A stretch of 64,000 nt of DNA, taken from assembly GCA_947053345.1 (NCBI GenBank), contig CAMRSM010000008.1, forward strand, positions 1 through 64,000, written 5' to 3'. This DNA is from an uncultured Lachnospiraceae bacterium (GTDB lineage Bacteria; Bacillota; Clostridia; Lachnospirales; Lachnospiraceae). Both the position numbers and the translations under genes were made by a program. Of the stretch, positions 18,372-25,481 are shown in pieces. Every line of letters starts with the position of its first letter. Within the stretch, counting starts at the first letter, position 1. The notes below the pieces were generated by a model. That model did no database searches, was not told the DNA's origin, and saw only the letters and a program-made list of their open reading frames with translations.

Positions 18372-19985
18372 ATGAAACTGACGGATATCAGGGATGCCGC
18401 AGGCAGTGCTGCCTTTGCGGAAAAAGGCTATGAAGTTTTCAGCTATGACAGGGAGGCGGTCAGGGAACGCACAAAAGCCGCTCCGGAGTGGATCCATTTT
18501 GGGGCAGGAAATATTTTCCGCGCGTTCCCGGCGGCAGTGCTCCAGACACTCTTGGAAAAGGGACATGCCGGCACGGGCGTGGTTGTGTGCGAAGGCTTCG
18601 ACTATGAAATCATTGAAAAAGCGTACCGCCCGTACGACGATCTAAGCCTTCTTGTTGTATTGAAAGCCGACGGCTCCATTGAGAAAAAGGTGATCGGGAG
18701 CGTGGTGGAATCGCTGACGGCGGATGAGGGCAATGCTGCGGATATGGCAAGGCTTACGGAGATTTTTTCCGCCCCGTCCTTAAAAATGGCAAGTTTTACG
18801 ATCACGGAGAAAGGCTACGCCATCACCGGGTCGTCCGGCGCTTACCTGCCGGTCGTTCAGGACGATATGCAGGATAAGACGCTTTGCCCGAAACATATTA
18901 TGGGGAAAGTCACGAGACTCCTGTACACGCGCTACCAAAACGGTGCCGCCCCGGTTGCGATGGTGAGTATGGACAACTGCTCGCACAACGGGGACAAATT
19001 AAAAGCGGCGGTCACGGCATACGCAAGAGAATGGTTGAAAAACGGCATTGTAGAACCGGGATTTGTCGATTATGTAAGCGACCATACCCGTGTTTCCTTC
19101 CCTTGGAGCATGATTGACAAGATCACGCCGCGCCCGGACGCACTGGTTCAGGAAATGCTGAAAAAGGACGGTTTTACGGACACGGAACTGATCATTACGG
19201 GGAAAAACACCTACACTGCGCCGTTTGTCAACGCGGAGGAAACACAGTACCTTGTTGTCGAGGACGATTTCCCGAACGGGAAGCTTCCTCTTGACCGGGG
19301 CGGGGTTTATTTTACCGACCGCCGGACGGTGGATCAGGTGGAGAAGATGAAAGTATGCACCTGCCTGAATCCGCTGCATACGGCGCTCGCCATCTACGGC
19401 TGCCTGTTATCCTACACCACCATCCACGACGAAATGGAGGATGCAGAATTAAGCACCCTGATCACGCGCATGGGATATGAGGAAGGAATGCCGGTGGTCG
19501 TCAATCCGGGCATCTTAAAGCCGGAGGATTTTATTGACGCAGTCTTAAAAAAGCGCCTGCCAAATGTCTTTATGCCGGATACGCCGCAGCGCATCGCGAC
19601 GGACACTTCACAGAAGCTCCCGATCCGTTTCGGGGAAACGGTAAAGGCATATCTTGCCAAGGGGGAGCATGTGGGGCAACTTACCTTTATCCCGCTTGTA
19701 CTGGCGGGCTGGCTGCGTTATCTTCTTGGGGTGGACGATGCCGGGAAGTGTTTCACGCCTTCTCCGGATCCGATGCTTGCACAGGTTTTAGGGCAGATGG
19801 AGGGGATAAATTTCGGGACGAAAGTGTCTGCGGGTGCACTTGACCATATTTTATCGCGCGCGGATCTGTTTGCGGTCAATCTTGTAGAATGCGGGCTTTC
19901 CGAAAAAATTACGGAGTATTTTAACGAGCTGAACGCCGGTGTCGGCGCGGTGCGGGCAACACTTAAAAAATATACCGTACAATAA
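18372..19985 (+). CDS. uxuB: Fructuronate reductase (mannitol dehydrogenase family)
   Basis: NAD-dependent reduction of D-fructuronate to D-mannonate. The Rossmann N-terminal half shows IHFGAGNIFRAFPA near residue 40 and GTGVVVCEGFD. The polyol-dehydrogenase catalytic signature KVCTCLNPLHTALAI (Lys, Asn, His) is present near residue 330. At 537 residues it is of long-chain family length. ATG 18372 follows AAGGGGGGA; the open frame from 18183 overlaps uxuA and is not used. Family members differ in substrate (mannitol, tagaturonate, fructuronate). The uxuA neighbour supports fructuronate. Confidence 0.88.
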   Translation: MKLTDIRDAAGSAAFAEKGYEVFSYDREAVRERTKAAPEWIHFGAGNIFRAFPAAVLQTLLEKGHAGTGVVVCEGFDYEIIEKAYRPYDDLSLLVVLKADGSIEKKVIGSVVESLTADEGNAADMARLTEIFSAPSLKMASFTITEKGYAITGSSGAYLPVVQDDMQDKTLCPKHIMGKVTRLLYTRYQNGAAPVAMVSMDNCSHNGDKLKAAVTAYAREWLKNGIVEPGFVDYVSDHTRVSFPWSMIDKITPRPDALVQEMLKKDGFTDTELIITGKNTYTAPFVNAEETQYLVVEDDFPNGKLPLDRGGVYFTDRRTVDQVEKMKVCTCLNPLHTALAIYGCLLSYTTIHDEMEDAELSTLITRMGYEEGMPVVVNPGILKPEDFIDAVLKKRLPNVFMPDTPQRIATDTSQKLPIRFGETVKAYLAKGEHVGQLTFIPLVLAGWLRYLLGVDDAGKCFTPSPDPMLAQVLGQMEGINFGTKVSAGALDHILSRADLFAVNLVECGLSEKITEYFNELNAGVGAVRATLKKYTVQ

Positions 19986-20079
19986 TTTGAAAATAAATAT
20001 AACGGTGCAAAAGAGGAGGCGGGTTTTAAAACTGCCGCATTTTATAACATTATTTATACCATGAAAAGGGGAACATCAT

Positions 20080-21663
20080 ATGCCAACCGTAAAAAATCCG
20101 ATCTTATCCGGTTTCTATCCCGACCCGTCGATCTGCCGGGTGGGGGATACCTACTATATCGTCAATTCCACCTTTGCCTATTTTCCGGGCGTGCCGATTT
20201 TTGCGAGCAAGGATCTGTGCCATTTCCACCAGATTGGCAATATCCTTGACCGCCCGTCGCAGCTCCCGCTTGGAAACGACGGGATGTCGCGCGGTATTTT
20301 CGCCCCGACCATCCGCTATTATGACGGTATATACTACATGATCACCACTAATGTTTCTTTCGGCGGGAATTTTATTGTCACGGCGACCGACCCGGCGGGT
20401 CCTTGGTCGGAGCCGCATTACCTGAAAGGGGCGGAGGGGATCGACCCGAGCATTTTCTTTGACGAGGACGGGAAATGCTATTATATCGGCACGCGGCCGA
20501 ACCCGGACGGCGTGCGCTACAACGGGGACTGGTACATCTACATCCAAGAGCTTGATATCAAGAATTTTTGTCTGGTCGGTGATTACAAGCTGGCTTGGAA
20601 GGGAGCACTGCGCGACGCGGAGTGGCCGGAAGGCCCGCACCTTTACAAAAAGGACGGCTGGTATTATATCATGCACGCCGAGGGCGGTACGGGACCTGCA
20701 CACGCGGTTTGTGTGGCGCGCAGCAAAGAGGTTTTTGGGCCATATGTCGGGAATTTTAACAACCCGATCTTTACCCACCGCCATCTGGGAAAAGCGTATC
20801 CGGTGCGCTATGTCGGGCACGCTGACCTTGTGGATACGCCGGAAGGTGATTGGTATATGATCATGCTTGCCTCCCGCCCGTGTGAAGGTTATACCGGGAT
20901 GGGGCGTGAAACCTTCCTTGCCAAAGTGACCTGGGAGGATGGCTGGCCGGTCGTCAATGAGGGGAGCGGAAAGCTTGCCGATATCCAGGAAGTGGATCTT
21001 TTGGTGGAAGATGCCCTGCCGGAAAGTGATTTTTACACCTTCCACAACCAGACACTTGACCCGCATTTTGTCACTGTGCGCAACCCGAAAGAGGATATGT
21101 ATTCTCTCACAAGACAGGCGGGAAAACTTGCCCTGAAGGCAGCGCCGGAGGTTATCACCGAGCCGACGAACGCCTCGTATCTTGGTGTCCGGCAGAGAAG
21201 TTACCACTATACGGCAGAGACAAGGATGGAATTTGTCCCGGCGACGGGCGAGGAAGCGGGGCTTGTGATCCTGCAGAGCGAGAGGGCGAGTGTGCGTTTT
21301 GTTGTGACGCAAGAGAACGGAAAGTCCGCTCTGTGCGTGGTCAGCTACGGGGATCGGTTAAATGGCGGACGGATGCAGGAAGATGCGACAGAGAACGCTG
21401 TGGTTCTTGCGAAGATCCTGCTCCCGCCGGATTCTGCCGGGATCACGTTAAAGATCATGCAGGAAGGACAGCAGCTTTCCTTCTGGTACGCGCCGCAGGA
21501 TAAAGGTTTTACAAAGCTTCCTGTCACGGTGGACGCGCGCTTTTTAAGCACGGAAGCGGCGGGGGGATTTGTCGGGAACACCATTGGCATGTACGCGAGC
21601 GCCAACCATGCGGAATCAGAAAATTATGCGCTGTTTGATTATTTCGCGGTAACTGACTTATAA
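20080..21663 (+). CDS. GH43 beta-xylosidase, intracellular
   Basis: Hydrolyses xylo-oligosaccharides from the non-reducing end. The 527-residue protein has no signal peptide. A catalytic beta-propeller is followed from about residue 320 by a concanavalin-like C-terminal domain of GH43 xylosidases. Catalytic residues: base in GFYPDPSI, modulating Asp in GIDPSIFF, acid Glu in WPEGPH. Arabinofuranosidase activity is common in the same subfamilies and cannot be excluded. ATG 20080 follows AAAAGGGGAA. Last gene of the glucuronoxylan group, so products of GH67 would be shortened to xylose inside the cell. Confidence 0.92.
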   Translation: MPTVKNPILSGFYPDPSICRVGDTYYIVNSTFAYFPGVPIFASKDLCHFHQIGNILDRPSQLPLGNDGMSRGIFAPTIRYYDGIYYMITTNVSFGGNFIVTATDPAGPWSEPHYLKGAEGIDPSIFFDEDGKCYYIGTRPNPDGVRYNGDWYIYIQELDIKNFCLVGDYKLAWKGALRDAEWPEGPHLYKKDGWYYIMHAEGGTGPAHAVCVARSKEVFGPYVGNFNNPIFTHRHLGKAYPVRYVGHADLVDTPEGDWYMIMLASRPCEGYTGMGRETFLAKVTWEDGWPVVNEGSGKLADIQEVDLLVEDALPESDFYTFHNQTLDPHFVTVRNPKEDMYSLTRQAGKLALKAAPEVITEPTNASYLGVRQRSYHYTAETRMEFVPATGEEAGLVILQSERASVRFVVTQENGKSALCVVSYGDRLNGGRMQEDATENAVVLAKILLPPDSAGITLKIMQEGQQLSFWYAPQDKGFTKLPVTVDARFLSTEAAGGFVGNTIGMYASANHAESENYALFDYFAVTDL

Positions 21664-21669
21664 ACTTTA

Positions 21670-21698
21670 TTGTCTTTGTCCGGAAAATGGTTTATAAT
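21670..21698 (+). promoter_or_regulatory. Promoter of the DIP1984-family unit
   Basis: TTGTCT, a 17-bp spacer and TATAAT. It lies directly after the xylosidase stop and gives a leader of about 85 nt that contains the hairpin at 21715-21759. Confidence 0.75.
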
Positions 21699-21714
21699 GG
21701 ATCCAAAAAGGTAT

Positions 21715-21759
21715 CCGGAACAGGAAACGGGAAGGGGAGCCTTACCGTTTCCGTTCCGG
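21715..21759 (+). promoter_or_regulatory. Long leader hairpin of the DIP1984-family mRNA
   Basis: CCGGAACAGGAAACGG (21715-21730) pairs with CCGTTTCCGTTCCGG (21745-21759) with a one-base bulge. There is no T tract afterwards, so a simple terminator is unlikely. It sits between the promoter and the ribosome site. Confidence 0.75.
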
Positions 21760-21791
21760 GTTCCCGTAAAAACAAGACGAGGTGGCAAAGA

Positions 21792-22244
21792 ATGAAATTA
21801 GCGACGGCATTGTCGGAACGATCGGATCTGCAAAAAAAACTAAATGAGATCAGCATCCGGCTAAATAACAATTCCAAGGTACAGGAGGGGGAGGAGCCTT
21901 CCGAATCACCGCGGGAACTGATGCAGGAGCTTGACCGGGTAACGGAGCGGCTGACGGAACTGATCACGAGGATCAACCTGACCAACAGCATCACGGCACA
22001 CGAGGGGGAGCGTATCACGGCGCTGCTCGCCCGCAGGGACTGTCTGAAAAATAAGATCCATATCCTGCGGGGGTTCCTCGACTGCGCGAGCAACAGGGTA
22101 AGCCGCATGACGCATACCGAGATCCGCATTATGAGCACGGTTCCGGTCAGTGACCTTCAGGGTGAATTGGATCGCCTATCCAAAGAATTGCGTGAATTGG
22201 ACGAAAAAATCCAGGAACTGAATTGGACGACGGAATTGCTGTAA
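21792..22244 (+). CDS. DIP1984-family protein (septicolysin-like), function unknown
   Basis: A 150-residue, almost entirely alpha-helical protein starting MKLATALSERSDLQKKLNEI, with the family's NNSKVQEGEEP segment near residue 33 and TTRI/NLTNS-type central motif (ITRINLTNSITAHEG). The C-terminus is a coiled coil (ELDRLSKELRELDEKIQELN). These match the DIP1984 family, sometimes labelled septicolysin; its biochemical role is not established as far as I know. The frame opens at 21687, but the ATG at 21792 follows GAGGTG and gives the family N-terminus. It has its own promoter and leader hairpin, and a tRNA-like RNA begins about ten bases after its stop. Confidence 0.85.
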   Translation: MKLATALSERSDLQKKLNEISIRLNNNSKVQEGEEPSESPRELMQELDRVTERLTELITRINLTNSITAHEGERITALLARRDCLKNKIHILRGFLDCASNRVSRMTHTEIRIMSTVPVSDLQGELDRLSKELRELDEKIQELNWTTELL

Positions 22245-22254
22245 CCTTTTCGAT

Positions 22255-22353
22255 GGTAGTCTGCCAAAGTGGATGCATCTCCTCCGGCAGAGAATGTGCC
22301 GGCCTCCAGGCAGGGGCAAGGACAGCCCCGGGGTTCAAATCCCCACTTAACCG
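22255..22353 (+). ncRNA. tRNA-like structured RNA downstream of the DIP1984-family gene
   Basis: The sequence contains a T-arm look-alike: GGGG, loop TTCAAAT, CCCC (22330-22344), with only four stem pairs. Directly before it is the hairpin GGGGC-AAGGACA-GCCCC (22313-22329), in the place of a long variable arm. Further upstream CTGCC (22261) can pair with GGCAG (22286) like a D arm, and TGCC with GGCA like an anticodon arm. An acceptor-like pairing of GGT-AGT (22255-22260) with ACTTAACC (22345-22352) needs a two-base bulge. An alternative hairpin CCGGCA-GAGAATG-TGCCGG overlaps the D-arm pairing. No CCA is encoded and no standard anticodon loop is evident, so this is not called as a functional tRNA. 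Confidence 0.45.
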
Positions 22354-22477
22354 TGCATGTCCTGTATAAGAACATTTGCATTGTTACAGTTTTTTATCAC
22401 TACCGCCGCATCAATTGACAGACGAGGGAGGGCTTGGGGAAACGAAGCGGAAAGGTTCTCAGCCGAAAAATCAAACA

Positions 22478-22506
22478 TTGACTTCCCCAAAAAAATAAGT
22501 TATAAT
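22478..22506 (+). promoter_or_regulatory. Sigma-A promoter of the 107-residue protein gene
   Basis: TTGACT, a 17-bp spacer and TATAAT. Confidence 0.82.
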
Positions 22507-22587
22507 TACAGGTGGAGAAAATATAGCATTTTATACTGTGGACGGAGAGGATTCCTTCGCCGCAGTGGCTGAAAGGACGCTTGTTTT

Positions 22588-22911
22588 ATGGAAAGAAGAT
22601 ACAAATATTACATGCTCTGTAAGGATTTATCAAAAACCACCCCGTTTTTGCGTGCGGACGGCTCGCCGGTGATCACGACCGCCCTCAGTGTCAGGGAGGC
22701 TTGGGGGAAATTCGAAAATCAGCTGGAAGCACGCCTTGTTTCACAGGATTATATGTGCGAGGTGGAACTAGTACCGGTAAAACAGGAAGAATCCGGCGAA
22801 GCTCCGGCAGCCGAGAGTGCGCCGGCCTCTAACATTGAGCTTGAAACGGCGCTTGAGGGACTGAAGAATGTCCTGCGGGACCAGGGAAGGCTTTCCAACA
22901 AAAAATTTTAA
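22588..22911 (+). CDS. Hypothetical protein, 107 residues
   Basis: A soluble protein. Residues 1-70 look like a compact alpha/beta domain (RRYKYYMLCKDLSKTTPFLRA). An acidic, Ala/Pro-rich spacer at about 72-85 follows, then a short helix with a basic end. No known family recognised. A near-consensus promoter about 80 bp upstream and a terminator after the stop make it a complete single-gene unit. The ribosome site (GAAAGGACG) precedes the ATG by about 10 bases. Confidence 0.75.
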   Translation: MERRYKYYMLCKDLSKTTPFLRADGSPVITTALSVREAWGKFENQLEARLVSQDYMCEVELVPVKQEESGEAPAAESAPASNIELETALEGLKNVLRDQGRLSNKKF

Positions 22912-22920
22912 ATGAAACTG

Positions 22921-22948
22921 AAAAACCGCCGCTATGGGGCGGCTTTTC
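22921..22948 (+). terminator. Terminator after the 107-residue protein gene
   Basis: CCGCC pairs with GGCGG around a 7-base loop, with flanking A and T runs (AAAAA before, CTTTT after). Confidence 0.7.
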
Positions 22949-23001
22949 GCGTGTTTGGGAAATTTCGTTTCCGACCATCTGCTTAGGGGAGACTTGACAG
23001 G

Positions 23002-24666
23002 ATGCCATATGTGATAATCATAGCCATCGTTCTGGTGGCTTTATTTTTCAAAAGTATATATGATGAAAAAAATTACACAAGAAAACTGTATTTGAAAATG
23101 GGGCGCGAGTGGGGGCAGGTTCCGAACGAGGAATATTCCGAGACAAAGTACCGTTCCCTGCAGTATTACTACGAGCATCTGCCAAAGGGACAGGGCGATA
23201 TCGACTCCATCACTTGGAATGACCTTGATATGGATCAGATTTTCATGACCATGAACAATACCGGCTCGGCGGCGGGGGAAGAGTATCTTTTTGCGATGCT
23301 GCACCGATTGAGCTTTTCGCAGGAGGAACTTTCGGAGAGAAACCGTCTGATGGAACATTTCGCGAAGGATAAGGCGGCGAGGCAGGCTCTGCAGGAACAG
23401 TTTATGCGCATGGGCAAGGAGCGCAACATTTCCGTTTATGAGTATATCCATCTGCTTCACCTGCTCAAGCGCGAGAGCAATGCGCCGCACTATGTCTGTT
23501 TTGTGTTCATGCTCGCGGCGCTTGCCCTGATTTTTCTTAACCCTGTAGCGGGCGTGATGTCAGTGATCGGGATCGGTATATACAACGCTTTTTCTTACTA
23601 TAAGCGCAAGGGTGAGATTGAAAAATATTTTTGCGTGGTTTCCCATCTGATCCGCATGATGGATGGCATGAAGGCGCTCACGGCGCTCACGGACGGGGAG
23701 ATTGCGGACTATACGGAGACGATCCGGAAGAATTTAAAGGTGTTTGCTTCTTTCCGCAAGGGGGCACGCATCGTGGCGGGCAAAAAGCCTACGGGTGACT
23801 TGCTTGAGGGCATGATTGATTATATCCGCATGTTATTCCATATTGACCTGATCAAATTCAATAACATGCTGAAGATTTTTGATAATAATGAGGCGGAACT
23901 GACCGCATTGTTTGAGACGGCAGGCTTTTTGGATGCCATGATCGCAGCGGCATCTTACCGGGAACTAATGGGAAAGTGGTGCGTCCCGGAATTAAAGGGC
24001 GGCGCGCCGTTTCTTGAGACGGAGGATGTCTACCACCCGATGTTAGACGAGCCGGTTCCTGCTTCGCTCTGTGAGCGCCGCTGCGTGCTGATCACGGGAT
24101 CGAACGCCTCCGGGAAATCGACCTTCATCAAGACGCTCGCCATCAACGCAATCTTAGCGCAGACAATCAACACCGTCATGGCATCAGCATGGCATGCAAG
24201 TTTTTTTGCCGTGGCATCCTCGATGGCGCTGCGCGACGATATTTTCAGCAATGAGAGTTATTACATTGTCGAGATCAAATCCCTGAAGCGTATTATGGAT
24301 CTGGTCAACCCGGATATCCCGGTGCTCTGCTTTGTGGACGAAGTGCTGCGCGGCACTAATACATTAGAGCGCATTGCTGCCTCGGCAGAAATCCTTTCGT
24401 GGCTCGCGGGGGCAAATGCAATGTGCTTTGCGGCAACGCACGATATCGAACTGACGCATATATTGGAGGAACAATATTCCAATTACCATTTCCAGGAGTA
24501 TGTGCAGGAGAAGGATGTACTCTTTGACTACAAGCTTTATCCGGGAAGGGCGGTATCGAAAAATGCCATTAAACTTCTGCGGATGCTTGGCTATGACGAG
24601 GGGATGACAGCACATGCGGAGGCCAGGGTCAAGCATTTTGAGGAGAGCGGGAACTGGGTGTTCTGA
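23002..24666 (+). CDS. Membrane-anchored MutS-family ATPase
   Basis: The C-terminal third is a MutS-type ABC ATPase: Walker A TGSNASGKSTFIKT near residue 369, and Walker B with the MutS-specific DEVLRGTNTLER near residue 435, then ATHDIELT. The middle holds a MutS core-like helical domain. Mismatch-recognition domain I is absent. Hydrophobic spans at about residues 3-18 and 167-195 put it in the membrane, unlike repair MutS. At 554 residues it is a divergent MutS-like protein of unknown job, distinct from MutS2 (no Smr domain). ATG 23002 follows GGGGAGA. True mutS is found 2.5 kb downstream. Confidence 0.85.
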   Translation: MPYVIIIAIVLVALFFKSIYDEKNYTRKLYLKMGREWGQVPNEEYSETKYRSLQYYYEHLPKGQGDIDSITWNDLDMDQIFMTMNNTGSAAGEEYLFAMLHRLSFSQEELSERNRLMEHFAKDKAARQALQEQFMRMGKERNISVYEYIHLLHLLKRESNAPHYVCFVFMLAALALIFLNPVAGVMSVIGIGIYNAFSYYKRKGEIEKYFCVVSHLIRMMDGMKALTALTDGEIADYTETIRKNLKVFASFRKGARIVAGKKPTGDLLEGMIDYIRMLFHIDLIKFNNMLKIFDNNEAELTALFETAGFLDAMIAAASYRELMGKWCVPELKGGAPFLETEDVYHPMLDEPVPASLCERRCVLITGSNASGKSTFIKTLAINAILAQTINTVMASAWHASFFAVASSMALRDDIFSNESYYIVEIKSLKRIMDLVNPDIPVLCFVDEVLRGTNTLERIAASAEILSWLAGANAMCFAATHDIELTHILEEQYSNYHFQEYVQEKDVLFDYKLYPGRAVSKNAIKLLRMLGYDEGMTAHAEARVKHFEESGNWVF

Positions 24667-24741
24667 GCCGGTCTATGTCAGGCGGCGGTTCGGTGTTTCG
24701 GGCTTTTCATACTGTGGCAGGGGATGTGTTGTTTGTGTGTG

Positions 24742-24765
24742 GTATTATACATTTTTGTATAATAC
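24742..24765 (+). promoter_or_regulatory. Perfect dyad covering the -10 box before RNase H
   Basis: GTATTATAC, a 6-base spacer and GTATAATAC are exact inverted repeats. The right arm contains TATAAT (24758-24763), the likely -10 box. A repressor bound here would block the promoter. No good -35 is seen at 17 bp. Confidence 0.6.
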
Positions 24766-24821
24766 AGATTGGGGCAGAATAATTCCTGTGGAACAATTCC
24801 CCATGGAATATGGAGGTGTTC

Positions 24822-25295
24822 ATGAAAGTAACGATCTATACGGACGGCGCTGCGCGAGGAAACCCGGACGGTCCGGGCGGTTACGGGACGATCCTGTCCT
24901 ATATTGACCCGAAAGGAACCGAACATCTGCGGGAATATTCAGGCGGTTATGTGCGTACCACAAACAACCGGATGGAACTGATGGCAGCGATTGTAGGGCT
25001 TGAGGCACTGACCAAACCGTGCGAGGTAATACTTTACTCCGATTCGCAATATCTGGTCAAGGCATTTAACGAACATTGGATTGACGGATGGATCAAAAAA
25101 GGATGGAAGCGCGGCGGCAATGAACCGGTGAAGAACGTGGATCTCTGGAAGCGCCTGCTCGCGGCAAAAGAGCCCCATGCCGTAACGTTTTCCTGGGTGA
25201 AGGGGCACGCCGGGCACCCGCAGAATGAGCGGTGTGACGCACTTGCAACCGCGGCAGCGGACGGAGATGGATTGCTGGTGGATGACGGAGTGTAA
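24822..25295 (+). CDS. rnhA: Ribonuclease HI
   Basis: Cleaves the RNA strand of RNA-DNA hybrids. The 157-residue enzyme has the acidic metal-binding residues in [10 protein letters not shown] (Asp8), NNRMELMA (Glu52), LYSDSQYL and ERCDALA, plus the basic protrusion segment [10 protein letters not shown] and [11 protein letters not shown] 24822 follows GGAGGTG. Promoter with the dyad described at 24742-24765. Followed by two tandem repeat copies, then mutS. Confidence 0.95.
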   Translation: MKVTIYTDGAARGNPDGPGGYGTILSYIDPKGTEHLREYSGGYVRTTNNRMELMAAIVGLEALTKPCEVILYSDSQYLVKAFNEHWIDGWIKKGWKRGGNEPVKNVDLWKRLLAAKEPHAVTFSWVKGHAGHPQNERCDALATAAADGDGLLVDDGV

Positions 25296-25302
25296 ACCAA
25301 AA

Positions 25303-25360
25303 AAACAGTATGTGCCCTTCCGTGATAAGTGGTGTTGCGGGAGGGCATATGTGGAACTTA
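25303..25360 (+). repeat. Structured intergenic repeat, copy R5, minimal hairpin form
   Basis: Only the outer stem is present: ATGTGCCCTTCC pairs over 12 positions with GGGAGGGCATAT (two G-U pairs). It starts AACAG and ends GTGGAACTTA, so the family's boundary sequences are kept while the inner arm is missing. Confidence 0.75.
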
Positions 25361-25468
25361 AAACAGCGTATGGCCGGACAAACCCCGGAAGGGCTATCCG
25401 GGAACAGGGTGGACGGAGAGCCCTTCCACGACAATGGGGCGTTGGGAGGGGATACGCGGGACTTAAAT
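25361..25468 (+). repeat. Structured intergenic repeat, copy R6, upstream of mutS
   Basis: Full copy in tandem with R5. Outer stem GCGTAT (25366) with ATACGC (25452), middle CCCC with GGGG, inner GGAAGGGCTATCCG with CGGAGAGCCCTTCC. It ends GCGGGACTTAAATAGGAGG, which includes the mutS ribosome site. Confidence 0.85.
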
Positions 25469-25481
25469 AGGAGGAAAAGAA

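Noticed and set aside
20104..21312. 402-codon frame on the minus strand opposite the xylosidase gene
   Set aside because: Antisense shadow of a strongly coding, high-GC third-position gene; no ribosome site or domain.
22255..22353. A normal tRNA gene
   Set aside because: The acceptor pairing is bulged, no standard anticodon loop with U33 is found, and no CCA is encoded; kept as tRNA-like.
22357..22572. 71-codon frame after the tRNA-like RNA
   Set aside because: No ribosome site; it runs through the promoter at 22478-22506.
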